Source: Lewinellaceae bacterium (GTDB lineage: Bacteria; Bacteroidota; Bacteroidia; Chitinophagales; Saprospiraceae). Taken from it: 64,000 bases of DNA. Positions 1 to 8,743 of this stretch are shown piece by piece. Position numbers and translations under genes: made by a program. The notes under the pieces were generated by a model that was not told where the DNA came from, did not search any database, and saw only the letters and a program-made list of their open reading frames with translations. The stretch covers positions 248,001-312,000 of the forward strand of contig JADJSY010000083.1 of assembly GCA_016711435.1 (NCBI GenBank), read 5' to 3'. The number at the start of each line of letters is the position of its first letter. Position 1 is the first letter of the stretch.

Positions 1-389
1 GCAAAGCAGCGAAAAATCGCTCCCGTACACAGGGCGAAGTTAGGAGTCTTTTATAAAACAAACGGGGAAATAATTGGTTCCGGGAAAAGAATCAAGCCCA
101 TCAGGCCCATCCTATAAATCATGGTCCAAAATCAGGGTCAAAAAAAGCCGTCCAAGCATTGCGCTGGGACGGCTAACCTCAAAAAACCAAATGAAAACAA
201 TCTTTCTTTTATAATATTACAGCCTCGGAATGTAATCGGTCAGTTGGCTGCATTGCTATCTTTAAATACACCATTTATACGAAAAAACGGCGATTCGTCA
301 CAGTGCACTTTGAAAATTCTCCTTGCGAAAACTTTCTACCCTGTCTGGAGTTTCTACCTTTGCTGATTCTCAACCATTTACAAGACAAT
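1..389. other. non-coding stretch at window start
   Basis: No credible gene is visible in these 389 bases. Short open frames have no signal peptide, family motif or sensible start. The stretch holds one terminator-like hairpin at about 140-174 and AT-rich sequence around 195-260 before the first gene at 390. The left edge may be the tail of an upstream spacer. Confidence 0.5.
140..174 (-). terminator. terminator-like hairpin, minus strand
   Basis: An 8-bp stem (AGCCGTCC at 146-153 with GGACGGCT at 167-174) is flanked on its low-coordinate side by a run of A, so a minus-strand transcript would end in stem plus U-run. No minus-strand gene is visible upstream of it, so the transcript it would end is unknown. 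Confidence 0.4.
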
Positions 390-854
390 ATGTATTCGAT
401 TTTAAACACACTCCACTCGTACAACCGTTACCTCTTGCTGGCGGCACTCGTTTTCGTTTTGTACCGCTCCATTTCAGGCTGGATGGGCAAAAAGCCATAC
501 CAAAAAGCGGACAACGCAGCAGGCGCCGCGTTGACAGGCTTCTCACACCTGCAATTGTTGCTCGGGCTTATTTTGTATGCCGGCGTCAGCCCATACACCC
601 AGGCCGCGTTTGCCAATATGGGCGCAGCGATGAAAGATCCGATGTTGCGCTATTTTGCTGTGGAGCATATTGCTGCCATGCTTATTGCCTGGGTTATGAT
701 CCAAATGGGTCGCAGCCTTTCCAAAAAAGCCGCTGATGACAACAGCAAACACCGCAAAACGGCCATTTACACCATTATTGCAACGGTTATCATTGTTGCA
801 ACGCTTGCCCAAAAAGGGCTGCTTTTCGGCACGGTCGCTAATATGGCAGGCTGA
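390..854 (+). CDS. cytochrome-B-like four-helix membrane protein
   Basis: A 154-residue integral membrane protein. I chose the ATG at 390 because it opens directly on MYSILNTLHSYNRY, the usual N-terminus of a small Bacteroidota family often labelled cytochrome B; the frame could extend upstream to 303 but those residues look like untranslated leader. Four hydrophobic segments are visible (about residues 12-30, 50-70, 85-110 and 130-148). His residues near the N-terminus and before helix 3 (VEHIAAM) could bind haem, but this is inference. The gene stands alone: its stop codon is followed at once by a GGTTATC-type repeat, and clpP starts 200 nt downstream. The electron-transfer role is not shown by the sequence. 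Confidence 0.65.
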   Translation: MYSILNTLHSYNRYLLLAALVFVLYRSISGWMGKKPYQKADNAAGAALTGFSHLQLLLGLILYAGVSPYTQAAFANMGAAMKDPMLRYFAVEHIAAMLIAWVMIQMGRSLSKKAADDNSKHRKTAIYTIIATVIIVATLAQKGLLFGTVANMAG

Positions 855-905
855 GGTATTATCGGTTATCAATGCTGATAATCAAGCATTTACAAAGAGG
901 CTAAA
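855..905. repeat. GGTTATC/GATAATC-type intergenic repeat, copy 1
   Basis: Begins at the base after the stop codon of the preceding gene and contains TATCGGTTATC followed by GATAATCAAGCATTTACAAA. Related copies lie near 7060-7110, 19297-19350, 22733-22787 and 36930-36991. Confidence 0.7.
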
Positions 906-1056
906 CGAAACTATTTTGCCTGAAAACATTCATCCGTTAAAAACAGCCGTTCATCGCCGGAAACACGCCCAACGTCCCTGAACCCGGTTCCATTTTTTCG
1001 GATCACAACATGGCGTTGTAAAAGTTGTTACACTTGCCTCAAAATTGTACTAAATT

Positions 1057-1761
1057 ATGTTTGACAAAAATGAATTTCAAAAGTATGCCGTAAAGCACCG
1101 CGGCATGAGCAGTATGCACCTTGAAAAATACATGGATGCTACGACGCCCGATATCAAAGGATTTACGCCATACGTCATTGAAGAACGCCTGATGAACATT
1201 CAGCCCTTCGACGTATTCAGCCGACTGATGATGGACCGGATTATTTTCATGGGCGTACCCGTTACAGAGTACGTTTCCAATGTGATTCAGGCGCAGTTGC
1301 TGTTTCTGGAAAGCACGGATCCCAAGCGGGATGTCCAGTTGTTTATCAACAGCCCGGGCGGATCGGTGATCGACGGACTTGGTATTTACGATACCATGCA
1401 GTACGTATCGCCGGATGTCGCGACGATTTGCACCGGCCTGGCCGCTTCGATGGGAGCGGTTTTGCTGGCTGCCGGCGCAAAAGGCAAACGCAGCGCATTG
1501 TTCCACAGCCATGTGATGATTCACCAGCCGATGGGCGGTGCGCAGGGGCAGGTTTCGGACATCGAAATCTCGTACAAGCTGATTAAAAAAATGCAAAAAT
1601 CGCTGTATGATATTCTCGCACACCATACCGGACAGCCGTACGAAAAAATCGAGCAGGACTGTGACCGCGACAACTGGATGAGTGCACAAGATGCCACCGA
1701 ATACGGGCTGGTAGATGAAGTGCTGGATCGCAACAATCCAAAAAAGGCGAAAAAAGATTAA
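1057..1761 (+). CDS. clpP: ATP-dependent Clp protease proteolytic subunit ClpP
   Basis: Serine peptidase of family S14. It forms the barrel-shaped proteolytic chamber fed by ClpX, encoded 221 nt downstream. The catalytic triad is complete: Ser131 in GLAASMGAVL, His156 in HVMIHQP and Asp205 in CDRDNW, with the same spacing as in E. coli ClpP. The protein has 234 residues, with an N-terminal stretch of about 30 residues before the core, longer than in E. coli. A weak promoter-like box TACACTTG lies at 1029-1036, about 20 nt before the start. A strong terminator follows at 1861, so clpP and clpX are probably separate transcription units although adjacent. Confidence 0.97.
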   Translation: MFDKNEFQKYAVKHRGMSSMHLEKYMDATTPDIKGFTPYVIEERLMNIQPFDVFSRLMMDRIIFMGVPVTEYVSNVIQAQLLFLESTDPKRDVQLFINSPGGSVIDGLGIYDTMQYVSPDVATICTGLAASMGAVLLAAGAKGKRSALFHSHVMIHQPMGGAQGQVSDIEISYKLIKKMQKSLYDILAHHTGQPYEKIEQDCDRDNWMSAQDATEYGLVDEVLDRNNPKKAKKD

Positions 1762-1860
1762 AAATGGTTAGCCGCAGGTGTCGCTGCTCTATTTGCGTGA
1801 AAGGTAGAAATCAACCTTTTTGCCTGAAAATACATTGTTTGTCGACGCTTGCACAAATAT

Positions 1861-1897
1861 CCCGTAGAAACGACCGCGTTTCTACGGGAGTTTTTTT
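1861..1897 (+). terminator. Rho-independent terminator after clpP
   Basis: Perfect 11-bp stem (CCCGTAGAAAC at 1861-1871 with GTTTCTACGGG at 1878-1888), 6-nt loop, then AG and seven T residues. It lies 100 nt after the clpP stop and just before the clpX promoter box. Confidence 0.9.
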
Positions 1898-1906
1898 ACT
1901 ATACCG

Positions 1907-1914
1907 TACCTTTG
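1907..1914 (+). promoter_or_regulatory. Bacteroidota -7 box (TACCTTTG) of clpX
   Basis: TACCTTTG fits the TAnnTTTG consensus of Bacteroidota sigma-70-type promoters. It sits between the clpP terminator and the clpX start, about 68 nt before the ATG. A good -33 TTTG is not obvious because the terminator T-run occupies that position. Confidence 0.7.
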
Positions 1915-1981
1915 CATTTCTTTCCAAACTCCGAATCCATTCACCCGTCTGTTCTTGACAGACCCATCATTTAAGGTATCC

Positions 1982-3280
1982 ATGATTAAGCGCGGCAAAT
2001 CCACCCAACATCGCTGCTCTTTCTGCGGCCGCAGCGAGCAGGAAGTAATGATACTGGTATCCGGAATGGATGGCCAGATATGCGAACTTTGTACGGAAAA
2101 AGCCCAGGAGATCATCGACCAGGAGCTCCGCAAGGCAGGCGTCAACCCGGATCGTACGGACGAGTCGGCTCCTAAAAGCCAGAAATATAGCGGCCCGCTT
2201 CATTTGATCCCGCCGCGGGAACTAAAAACTTTCCTCGATCAATACGTGATCGGGCAGGATACTGCAAAAAAAGTATTGTCTGTGGCAGTGTACAACCACT
2301 ACAAACGTTTGCAACAGGCGTCCAAATCAGCCTCAGACGATGTGGAAATTGAAAAATCCAACGTCCTTTTTGTGGGTCAGACGGGTACCGGTAAAACCCT
2401 GATGGCAAAAAGTATCGCCAAACTGCTGAATGTGCCGTTTACGATCGTGGATGCCACAGTCTTTACGGAAGCCGGCTACGTTGGGGAAGATGTGGAAAGT
2501 ATTCTTTCCCGCCTGCTGCAGGTATGCGATTACGACGTAGAAGCGGCCGAACGCGGTATCGTTTACATCGACGAGATCGATAAAATTGCCCGCAAACAGG
2601 ACAATCCGTCCATCACCCGCGACGTGTCGGGCGAAGGGGTACAGCAGGGTATGCTGAAAATGCTGGAAGGCGCGGAAGTTCAGGTGCCTCCCCAGGGCGG
2701 ACGTAAACACCCGGAGCAAAAACTGGTAAAAGTCAACACGCAGAATATTCTGTTCATCTGCGGCGGCGCCTTCGACGGCATTGAAAAAATTATCGCCCGC
2801 CGGGTAAATACCCAGGTGATCGGCTACAATAAAAAGGAGGTAGAACGGGTAGATAAAGAAAACCTGCTCCAGTATATCACGCACCAGGACGTCAAAAACT
2901 TCGGGATTATCCCTGAATTGGTGGGCCGCCTGCCGATTGTCGTACACCTGGAAGCGCTCGATATTGAGGCGCTTCGCCGCATCCTGACCGAACCGCGCAA
3001 CGCTTTGCTGCGGCAGTACGAAAAACTATTCGCCTACGAAGGTATCGAATTGGTGCTCGAACCCGGCGCGGTCGATTTCATCGCTGAAAAGGCGCTCGAT
3101 TACAAATTGGGCGCCCGCGGCCTGCGCTCCCTGTGCGAAGCCATTCTGACGGATGCCATGTTTGAGCTGCCTACCGGCGTAAAAGGCGCCAAAGACAGCA
3201 AAAAACAATTCGTGATCGACCGGGCTTATGCGGAAGCAAAGTTGGAACGCTCACATATTGGCCGCCTGAAAGCGGCATAA
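1982..3280 (+). CDS. clpX: ATP-dependent Clp protease ATP-binding subunit ClpX
   Basis: AAA+ unfoldase that recognises substrates and feeds them to ClpP. The N-terminal zinc-binding domain is intact (Cys12, Cys15, Cys34 and Cys37 from the chosen start), followed by the AAA+ module with Walker A GQTGTGKT (132-139), Walker B around VYIDEIDKIA, the pore motif GYVGEDVE and sensor region GARGLR near residue 385. Length is 432 residues, typical for the family. I prefer the ATG at 1982; a TTG at 1955 would add nine residues that are not family-like. The 3' end is followed directly by a GTGAGAA-type repeat. Confidence 0.97.
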   Translation: MIKRGKSTQHRCSFCGRSEQEVMILVSGMDGQICELCTEKAQEIIDQELRKAGVNPDRTDESAPKSQKYSGPLHLIPPRELKTFLDQYVIGQDTAKKVLSVAVYNHYKRLQQASKSASDDVEIEKSNVLFVGQTGTGKTLMAKSIAKLLNVPFTIVDATVFTEAGYVGEDVESILSRLLQVCDYDVEAAERGIVYIDEIDKIARKQDNPSITRDVSGEGVQQGMLKMLEGAEVQVPPQGGRKHPEQKLVKVNTQNILFICGGAFDGIEKIIARRVNTQVIGYNKKEVERVDKENLLQYITHQDVKNFGIIPELVGRLPIVVHLEALDIEALRRILTEPRNALLRQYEKLFAYEGIELVLEPGAVDFIAEKALDYKLGARGLRSLCEAILTDAMFELPTGVKGAKDSKKQFVIDRAYAEAKLERSHIGRLKAA

Positions 3281-3541
3281 GAGAAGTGAGAAGTGAGAGG
3301 TGAGAAGCGAGAGACTTCCCTCTAGGCATTTGGTTATATTTTGGGTTGAGTATTTCAGGCCTGTAATTGTGAGTGGTGAGTCGTGAATGGCATCCCGTTA
3401 GAAGAAGGAACTCAGTAATACCTCTACCGGGATGCCTCTCACGATTCACGATTACAGGCCTGAAACTCCCATGCTAAAACCAGCAAGGCGGCCAAACGGG
3501 ACGCCTCTCACTTCTCACCTCTCACTTCTCACTTCTGTTTA
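3281..3541. repeat. nested inverted repeat, GTGAGAA heptad family
   Basis: The outer arms (about 3281-3314 and 3503-3536) consist of 7-nt units such as GTGAGAA and GTGAGAG, and the right arm is their reverse complement. A second inverted pair lies inside (about 3353-3397 with 3428-3465; GGCCTGTAATTGTGAG against its complement). The left arm starts at the clpX stop codon and the right arm ends 5 nt before the next ATG, so the repeat fills the whole spacer. Confidence 0.85.
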
Positions 3542-4192
3542 ATGGACGTTAAAACCTACTACGACGATACCCGCTTCGATTATCGCGTGATCTGGAATCA
3601 CCCGGAAAATGTAGCGATGCACTTCGGCTATTACGACGAACACGCCGATAAACACCGCGCCGCTTTAAATAACATGAACCGCGCCCTCGCCGATCTGGCG
3701 GCAGTGCAAGCGGGGGACAGGGTACTCGACGCGGGTTGCGGCATGGGAAGCGCCTGTTTCTGGCTGGAAGAAAACCGGCAGGCACACGTGACCGGTATCA
3801 GTATCGTCGCCAGCCACCTGGAAGACTGCCGGAAAAACGCCCGTAAACGCAATTCCACGCTCACCACATTTATTGAGGCTGATTTTTGCAACACGCCCTT
3901 CCCGGATGCCTCTTTCGATGTGGTTTGGGCCTGCGAAAGCCAGTGCCACGCCGACAACAAAGCGGATTTCTACAAAGAAATGTACCGTGTGCTTCGCCCA
4001 GGCGGACGCCTGGTTGTGGCCGATTATATGCGTGTGAGCCGCCCGGTGAGCGCGCTCGGCGAGTCGCTGTTGAAGGACTGGCTTCGGCCCTGGGCCATTC
4101 CCGACCTGGATACCCGGGAACATTTGACTAACCCCCGCGCTTTAGCCGGGGGAATAAACGGAACAAAACAGATGGGTTTTAACCCAAAATGA
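3542..4192 (+). CDS. class I SAM-dependent methyltransferase, C-terminally truncated
   Basis: Methyltransferase domain related to the sterol / gamma-tocopherol methyltransferase type. The SAM-binding motif I VLDAGCGMGSA is at about residues 60-70, the motif II region SFDVVWACES at about 125-134 and the motif III region RVLRPGGRLVVADY at about 148-161. Native-looking sequence stops near residue 194 (DLDTREH). The last 22 residues are read from a hairpin repeat at 4127-4262. Family members usually run to about 270-290 residues, so the substrate-side C-terminal part is missing and no remnant is visible beyond the hairpin. The product may be inactive or altered. The substrate cannot be named. Confidence 0.8.
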   Translation: MDVKTYYDDTRFDYRVIWNHPENVAMHFGYYDEHADKHRAALNNMNRALADLAAVQAGDRVLDAGCGMGSACFWLEENRQAHVTGISIVASHLEDCRKNARKRNSTLTTFIEADFCNTPFPDASFDVVWACESQCHADNKADFYKEMYRVLRPGGRLVVADYMRVSRPVSALGESLLKDWLRPWAIPDLDTREHLTNPRALAGGINGTKQMGFNPK

Positions 4193-4262
4193 GTGATCTG
4201 GGGTTAAAACCTCGTTGGGTTGGGTTTCTTCGATTCCCCCCGGCTAAAGCGCGGGGTTAGTA
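4127..4262. repeat. hairpin with GC-rich arms inside/after the methyltransferase gene
   Basis: The left arm (about 4128-4155) and right arm (about 4233-4262) are reverse complements built on CGCGCTTTAGCCGGGGG with one or two mismatches. An inner pair GGGTTTTAACCC / GGGTTAAAACC forms a second stem. The left arm lies in the reading frame of the methyltransferase and supplies its last codons. Confidence 0.85.
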
Positions 4263-4293
4263 AAATCGTGAACTTGTTTTTTAAACGTTACCA

Positions 4294-4694
4294 ATGGACA
4301 AACAATGTATCAACCCAAAAGAGTTGTTTCCCTCCGTTCAATACGGATTTTCACAAATCGTCGTGAGCAATCCCGGCAAAATGATATTTATTTCGGGCCA
4401 GGTAGCCTGGGACGAAAATATGCATATTGTTGGGGCAAATGACCTGAAAGTCCAGACGCAAAAGCGATAGACAACTTGAAAATAGCCATGGAATCCGTAG
4501 GCGGAACGTTGGAAAATATCGTGGTGTTACGCATTTATAAAGTCGATTATAAAAGCGGCGACGGCACGATCATCAGTGAAATTTTAAAGAAAAACTTTGG
4601 CGCGACGAGTCCTCCCGCCAGCACCTGGGTAAGTGTAAAAGGTCTTGCAAATGAAGGATTTATGATAGAGATAGAGGCGCAGGCGGTGCTCTAA
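4294..4694 (+). pseudogene. RidA/YjgF-family protein, one frameshift
   Basis: Two overlapping frames together make a full-length RidA (reactive enamine/imine deaminase) protein. The first runs from the ATG at 4294 (MDKQCINPKELFPS) to a stop at 4468-4470. The second resumes at about 4464 with AIDNLKIAMESVGGTLENI and ends at 4694. One A missing from the A-run at 4460-4463 restores a continuous protein of about 133 residues. Family hallmarks are present: the FISGQVAWD strand, the middle helix, and the C-terminal IEIEAQAVL strand. Whether the frameshift is real or a sequencing error cannot be told here; similar homopolymer breaks are common in the window. A second RidA gene lies at 49075. Confidence 0.8.
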
Positions 4695-4708
4695 CTTTTC
4701 CGACTAAA

Positions 4709-4826
4709 CAGGATTGGAGAACGGATGAAACGGATTTTAAATGATTTGAACGGATTTATCTGTTCAACACATTTTAATAATCCGTTTTAATCTGCCTTCA
4801 TCCGTTTCATCCGTTCTCCAATCCTG
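4709..4826. repeat. 26-bp perfect inverted repeat between convergent genes
   Basis: The left arm 4709-4734 (starts CAGGATTGGAGAACGG) and right arm 4801-4826 are exact reverse complements around a 66-nt AT-rich loop that itself contains ATCCGTT/AACGGAT words. It lies between the convergent RidA and DUF2207 genes and could end transcription from both sides. Confidence 0.85.
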
Positions 4827-4834
4827 CGCGTATA

Positions 4835-6495
4835 CTACCAGCTACCGCCCCCGCCGCCGCCACTTCCACCGCCGCTGCTACCACCCCCGCCGCCACCGGA
4901 AGAACTGCTGCTGGGCGCGGAATTGAACACAGAGCCGATATTATCCACTTCATTGGGGAAACTTTCTGCAAAACTGCTCCAGCCATCGTTGAAATTGCTC
5001 CCGGCATAACCCCTGCCGTGGTACCAGGAAGGCGGCTGCGACAATAAGCCGCTGAATTGTTTATTCCAGCGCGCCAGGTACCCGAATGCCAAGGCAAAAG
5101 GCATCGTTTTGTCGTAGTACATCGGATCTTCCTGCAACAAGCGTTCGATGACAGGACGCTCGGCTTTTTTGACAAACTGCCGGAAACCCTCCAGTTGCTG
5201 ATAGGTTGTATTGCCGCTGACGGTGCGTTTATTAAACTGGGTTGCCATAACAAACATCGCAATGCCGACAACGATCAAGGCGATTCCGTCTAAGTTTTCC
5301 TGTCCGAAAACGGCATAGCCGCCCCAAACCAGCGCCACTAATGCAGCGATGGAAACCACGCAGCCGAGCGTTTTCTGATCCGGCTCGTACCAGCCCTGGC
5401 CCTGTATCCAGGATTTGACGTTGGTTCGCACAGCGCTGAGATGCACGTAAAACTTGTCTTTCAGATCGGCTAATTCTACCCGGTCGCCCGTAGCAAACAA
5501 GGCATCAAAAAACTGTTTTTCAAAAACCATCAGATCATCGCCCGCTTCTTTCAGTTTGAAAAAAGTGATCTTGTCTTTTGAAAAAAAGCCGGAACCTTCC
5601 TCCATTTCCAGTTTCAAATAACCTTTGTTGGCTAAATGCGGGATCAGGCTCAGCACATCGTTGTTATCCACACTGTGATCGACAAAACCGCCGGCCACAA
5701 CAGGCGATATCCCCTTCGGCGGAAAATACTCCGTCATAATGGGTACGCGGCGGTTGCGGGCCATAAAAACGGCCAGCAAACCCGACAATAGGAACAGAAT
5801 GGGCGCCAACAATAATCCGTGCTGCTCCCGCAGGTACTCCCAGTCACTCATGGGCTGAAAGGCTGCTCCGGGCAAGCGAATGGCCAGTGTCACGCCCTCT
5901 TCCGGCATGAGTTTTTGGATTGCCCGTCCACTGATACGGTTGGAAAACACCTGCAACTCCGCGCCCTGCTCCGAGGGGCCGCGCGGCCCGCTGAAACAGC
6001 GAACATCAGCGTTATTCAGCGAAATGCGATCGGGCAGGCTGACTTCAAATGCAAACGCTTCCGTCACCACCGGCCAGGAATTACCCATCAGGTCCCAGTA
6101 AAACTCGCTGTGTTCCTCAAAAAAATTCAGCGGATTGAGCACCCGGTAGGTAATGTGGTACACCTGCCGCCCATCCACATAGATATCGGGATCACCGATT
6201 TTAAGTACCAGGTTATTGCCTTCTTTGGACGTGGAAAACTGGAATCCCTGCACCTTTATATCCCGAAGAATACGCACCACCGTTTTGCCGTTTACCTCAC
6301 TTTTTAAGGGAATCTGGCGGAAAATGCCGTGGCGCGGCTCCGAAAAAAGCACTTCGATCGTTTCGGTAAAATCGGCATATCCCTCGTCGGTGATGACGAC
6401 TGCTACCCTGTAATTTGTAATGGTAAAATATTCCGCCCGCAAGGGGAAGCCACCGCCCAGCAGAGGAGCAGGCCGAGGAAAACGCGTTTCAGCAT
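4835..6495 (-). CDS. DUF2207 membrane protein with Gly/Ser-rich tail (frameshift in signal peptide)
   Basis: Predicted membrane protein of the DUF2207 (YciQ-like) family, commonly paired with LemA; function unknown. The mature part has an N-terminal beta-rich domain (to about residue 205), one transmembrane segment (LLLAPILFLLSGLLAVF), a cytoplasmic-looking domain, two more hydrophobic segments, and a C-terminal tail of almost pure Gly and Ser ending in Trp. The long frame begins without a signal peptide. A start at 6495, 5 nt after the lemA stop, gives the signal peptide MLKRVFLGLLLCWAVAS in another frame, and one extra base in the four-G run at 6443-6446 would join the two. I annotate one gene with a break there. 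It is transcribed after lemA. Confidence 0.8.
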
Positions 6496-6500
6496 GAGGC

Positions 6501-7049
6501 TCAAAATTGAACTTTCACATTTTGGGTTTCGGCTTCATCTACTTCAAAGTAGTCCATTTTGCTGAACCCGAACATACCGGCAAACACATTGCCCGGGAAC
6601 ATTTCAACCGTATTATTCAGGTCGCGTACCGAAGCATTGTAGTAGCGGCGGGCGCGTTGGATACTTTCTTCCAGCCCGGTCAAGGTTTCCTGCAATTGCA
6701 AAAATTCCTGGTTGGCCTTGAGGTCGGGGTAGTTTTCCGCCAGGGCAAACACCGATTTCAAGGCGCCTGAAAGCGCGTTTTCTGCAGCGCCGCCATCCGT
6801 GCCCTGGGCCGACATGGCCTGGCTGCGCAGTTGCACGATTTTTTCAAGGGTGCCACTTTCATACTGGGTATAGCCCTTAATGGTATTCACCAGATTGGGA
6901 ATGAGGTCGTAGCGCTGCTTCAGAAAAATATCGATGGATTTGAACGCTTCTTCGGCTCCGTTGCGCAACTTGACAAGCCGGTTGTACAGGCCGATCAGGA
7001 CAAAACCGATCAGGACAAGAATGATCAGAAAAATAAAACTGCTGCTCAT
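6501..7049 (-). CDS. lemA: LemA family protein
   Basis: A 182-residue protein with one N-terminal transmembrane helix (residues 4-24) followed by a long alpha-helical domain. Family hallmarks are LVKLRNGAEEAFKSID, RYDLIPNLVNTIKGY and the RRYYNASVRDLNN segment near residue 140. LemA proteins are membrane-anchored helical bundles of unknown biochemical role. Here the gene is the first of a two-gene unit with the DUF2207 protein, with only 5 nt between them, which supports a shared function. A GGTTATC-type repeat lies directly upstream of the ATG. Confidence 0.92.
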   Translation of the reverse strand: MSSSFIFLIILVLIGFVLIGLYNRLVKLRNGAEEAFKSIDIFLKQRYDLIPNLVNTIKGYTQYESGTLEKIVQLRSQAMSAQGTDGGAAENALSGALKSVFALAENYPDLKANQEFLQLQETLTGLEESIQRARRYYNASVRDLNNTVEMFPGNVFAGMFGFSKMDYFEVDEAETQNVKVQF

Positions 7050-7120
7050 GGGTTGGTTATCCGTTATTAGTTATTGGTTATCAGTGTTGACAATCACGCA
7101 TTTACAAAAAGATTTAGGGG
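7050..7120. repeat. GGTTATC/GATAATC-type repeat upstream of lemA
   Basis: Contains GTTATTAGTTATTGGTTATC and then GTTGACAATCACGCATTTACAAA, matching the copies at 855 and 19297. It is a single arm here, without an obvious inverted partner. The rest of the lemA-odhB spacer holds the 15-nt motif TTCAAAACCACTTTG at 7153-7167 and the odhB promoter and hairpin. Confidence 0.7.
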
Positions 7121-7334
7121 CTTTGTGTACCGGATGTTGAATTAATATTTCTTTCAAAACCACTTTGTCTGCTGTAAACGCTGCGAAAGTGGCCGTGGAA
7201 TCAGAGCCACGCCATGTTTTTATGATAAATACGGCTAAAACATCTGCGAATGTACTGATATCGCACTATTAATCAGTATTCAAAACAGAAAGATAATTGC
7301 TGCCTTTTTCGCTGGTTATCCTGTTCAAAACTTA

Positions 7335-7342
7335 TAATTTTG
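7335..7342 (+). promoter_or_regulatory. Bacteroidota -7 box (TAATTTTG) of odhB
   Basis: TAATTTTG matches TAnnTTTG, 145 nt before the odhB start and just upstream of the 34-bp hairpin, which would therefore sit in the 5' untranslated leader. Confidence 0.6.
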
Positions 7343-7355
7343 CGGCCTGTTGTGT

Positions 7356-7447
7356 TTATGGTTGAGATGTTTATAGGTTGAGGGTTGAGGTGATCCATAC
7401 CAACTCATCTTATCTCAACCCTCAACCTATAAACATCTCAACCATAA
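7356..7447. repeat. 34-bp perfect inverted repeat, GGTTGAG heptad family
   Basis: The arms 7356-7389 and 7414-7447 are exact reverse complements (left arm begins TTATGGTTGAGATG), with a 24-nt loop. The arms contain repeated GGTTGAG units. The hairpin lies between the odhB promoter box and its start codon. Confidence 0.9.
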
Positions 7448-7486
7448 GCCTCTCAACCCTTTTTCATCACCATCCACCACTCAATA

Positions 7487-8737
7487 ATGCCGGTCATTGA
7501 ACTTAAAATTCCCAATCTGGGAGAATCCATATCAAGCGTTACCTTTTCCAAATGGCTCAAACCCGACGGTTCCGTCGTTGGCATGGACGAACCGCTCTGC
7601 GAAATTGAAACCGAAAAAGCCAACCAGGAACTTTCCGCCGACTCTGCCGGCAAGTTGGTCTGGGTAGCCAAAGAAGGGGAAGACCTTGCGGTAGGAGCCT
7701 TGTTTGCCAAAATAGATACGGATGCAGGCGCAGGAAGCAGTAGCAGCGCTCCTGAAAAACCTGCTGAAGCACCAAAATCGGAACCTGCTCCGGCCATAAA
7801 AGAAGCGCCTGCCACGACACAACAACAAAATTACGCCACCGGAACACCCTCGCCTGCCGCGGCAAAAATACTGGCAGAAGGCAGTGTGAATCCCGCTGAT
7901 GTAGCCGGCAGCGGTCGCGACGGCCGCATCACCAAAGACGACGCGCAAAAAGCCGTGGAAAATAAATCCGCAGCGCCTGCGCCAGTCGCTCCTGCTGCGC
8001 CGGCCCCTGCACCGACCACTCCGTCAGTCGCATTCAGCCGCAACGACAACCGGCAGAAAATGACCCGGATGCGCCGTACCATCGCCAAACGCTTAGTCAG
8101 CGCCAAGAACAATACCGCCATGCTCACCACTTTCAACGAAGTGGATATGAGCGCACTGATAGCCCTCCGCGAAAAATACCAGGAGGCTTTTGTAAAAAAA
8201 TACGGCATCAAACTCGGCTACATGTCGGTGTTTGCCAAGGCCTGCGCCAAAGTCCTGCTCGAAATGCCGGATGTCAATGCGTTTATCGACGGCGACGATA
8301 TTATTTACCACGATTACGCCGACATTAGTTTCGCCATTTCCACGCCTACGGGTCTGGTGGTGCCGCCGATACGGAACGTAGAAAGCCTGCATTTTTCAGA
8401 TGTGGAAGTAAAACTCAAAGAACTGGCGGCTAAAGCCCGCGACGGCAAACTGTCGCTGGAAGAAATGAGTGGTGGCACATTTACCATCACCAACGGCGGC
8501 GTATTCGGCAGCCTGATGAGTACGCCGATCATCAACGAGCCGCAAAGCGCCATCCTCGGTATGCACGCCATCAAAGACCGCCCCATCGCCGTCGACGGCC
8601 AGGTGGCCATTCGCCCGATGATGTACCTGGCGCTGAGTTATGACCACCGCGTGATCGATGGCTCCACTTCGGTGACCTTTCTGGTAAAAATCAAAAACCT
8701 GATTGAAGACCCGATTACCCTTTTAATGGATTTATAA
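7487..8737 (+). CDS. odhB: 2-oxoglutarate dehydrogenase E2 (dihydrolipoyl succinyltransferase)
   Basis: Acyltransferase core of a 2-oxo-acid dehydrogenase complex, most likely the 2-oxoglutarate complex of the TCA cycle. Domains in order: a lipoyl domain with Lys44 in ETEKANQEL; an Ala/Pro-rich linker; a peripheral-subunit-binding domain at about 117-155 (PAAAKILAEGSVNPADVAG); a second Ala/Pro linker; and the catalytic domain ending with the active-site motif DHRVIDG (His387, Asp391). Length is 416 residues, normal for the family. The E1 gene is not adjacent, so a different 2-oxo-acid substrate cannot be fully excluded. trhO follows 6 nt downstream, probably cotranscribed. Confidence 0.88.
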   Translation: MPVIELKIPNLGESISSVTFSKWLKPDGSVVGMDEPLCEIETEKANQELSADSAGKLVWVAKEGEDLAVGALFAKIDTDAGAGSSSSAPEKPAEAPKSEPAPAIKEAPATTQQQNYATGTPSPAAAKILAEGSVNPADVAGSGRDGRITKDDAQKAVENKSAAPAPVAPAAPAPAPTTPSVAFSRNDNRQKMTRMRRTIAKRLVSAKNNTAMLTTFNEVDMSALIALREKYQEAFVKKYGIKLGYMSVFAKACAKVLLEMPDVNAFIDGDDIIYHDYADISFAISTPTGLVVPPIRNVESLHFSDVEVKLKELAAKARDGKLSLEEMSGGTFTITNGGVFGSLMSTPIINEPQSAILGMHAIKDRPIAVDGQVAIRPMMYLALSYDHRVIDGSTSVTFLVKIKNLIEDPITLLMDL

Positions 8738-8743
8738 ACGACC

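Noticed and set aside
121..366. Short open frame at the window start
   Set aside because: Spans a terminator-like hairpin, shows no protein-like composition, and overlaps the start of the cytochrome-like gene region.
3281..3541. Possible CRISPR array because of regularly spaced repeats
   Set aside because: Units are 7 nt, degenerate and contiguous, with inverted partners and no unique spacers; no cas genes are nearby. The same holds for the other repeat-filled gaps.
4835..4910. Gly/Ser tail of the DUF2207 protein as a possible low-complexity artefact
   Set aside because: Such Gly-rich tails ending in Trp are normal in this family, so it is kept as coding.
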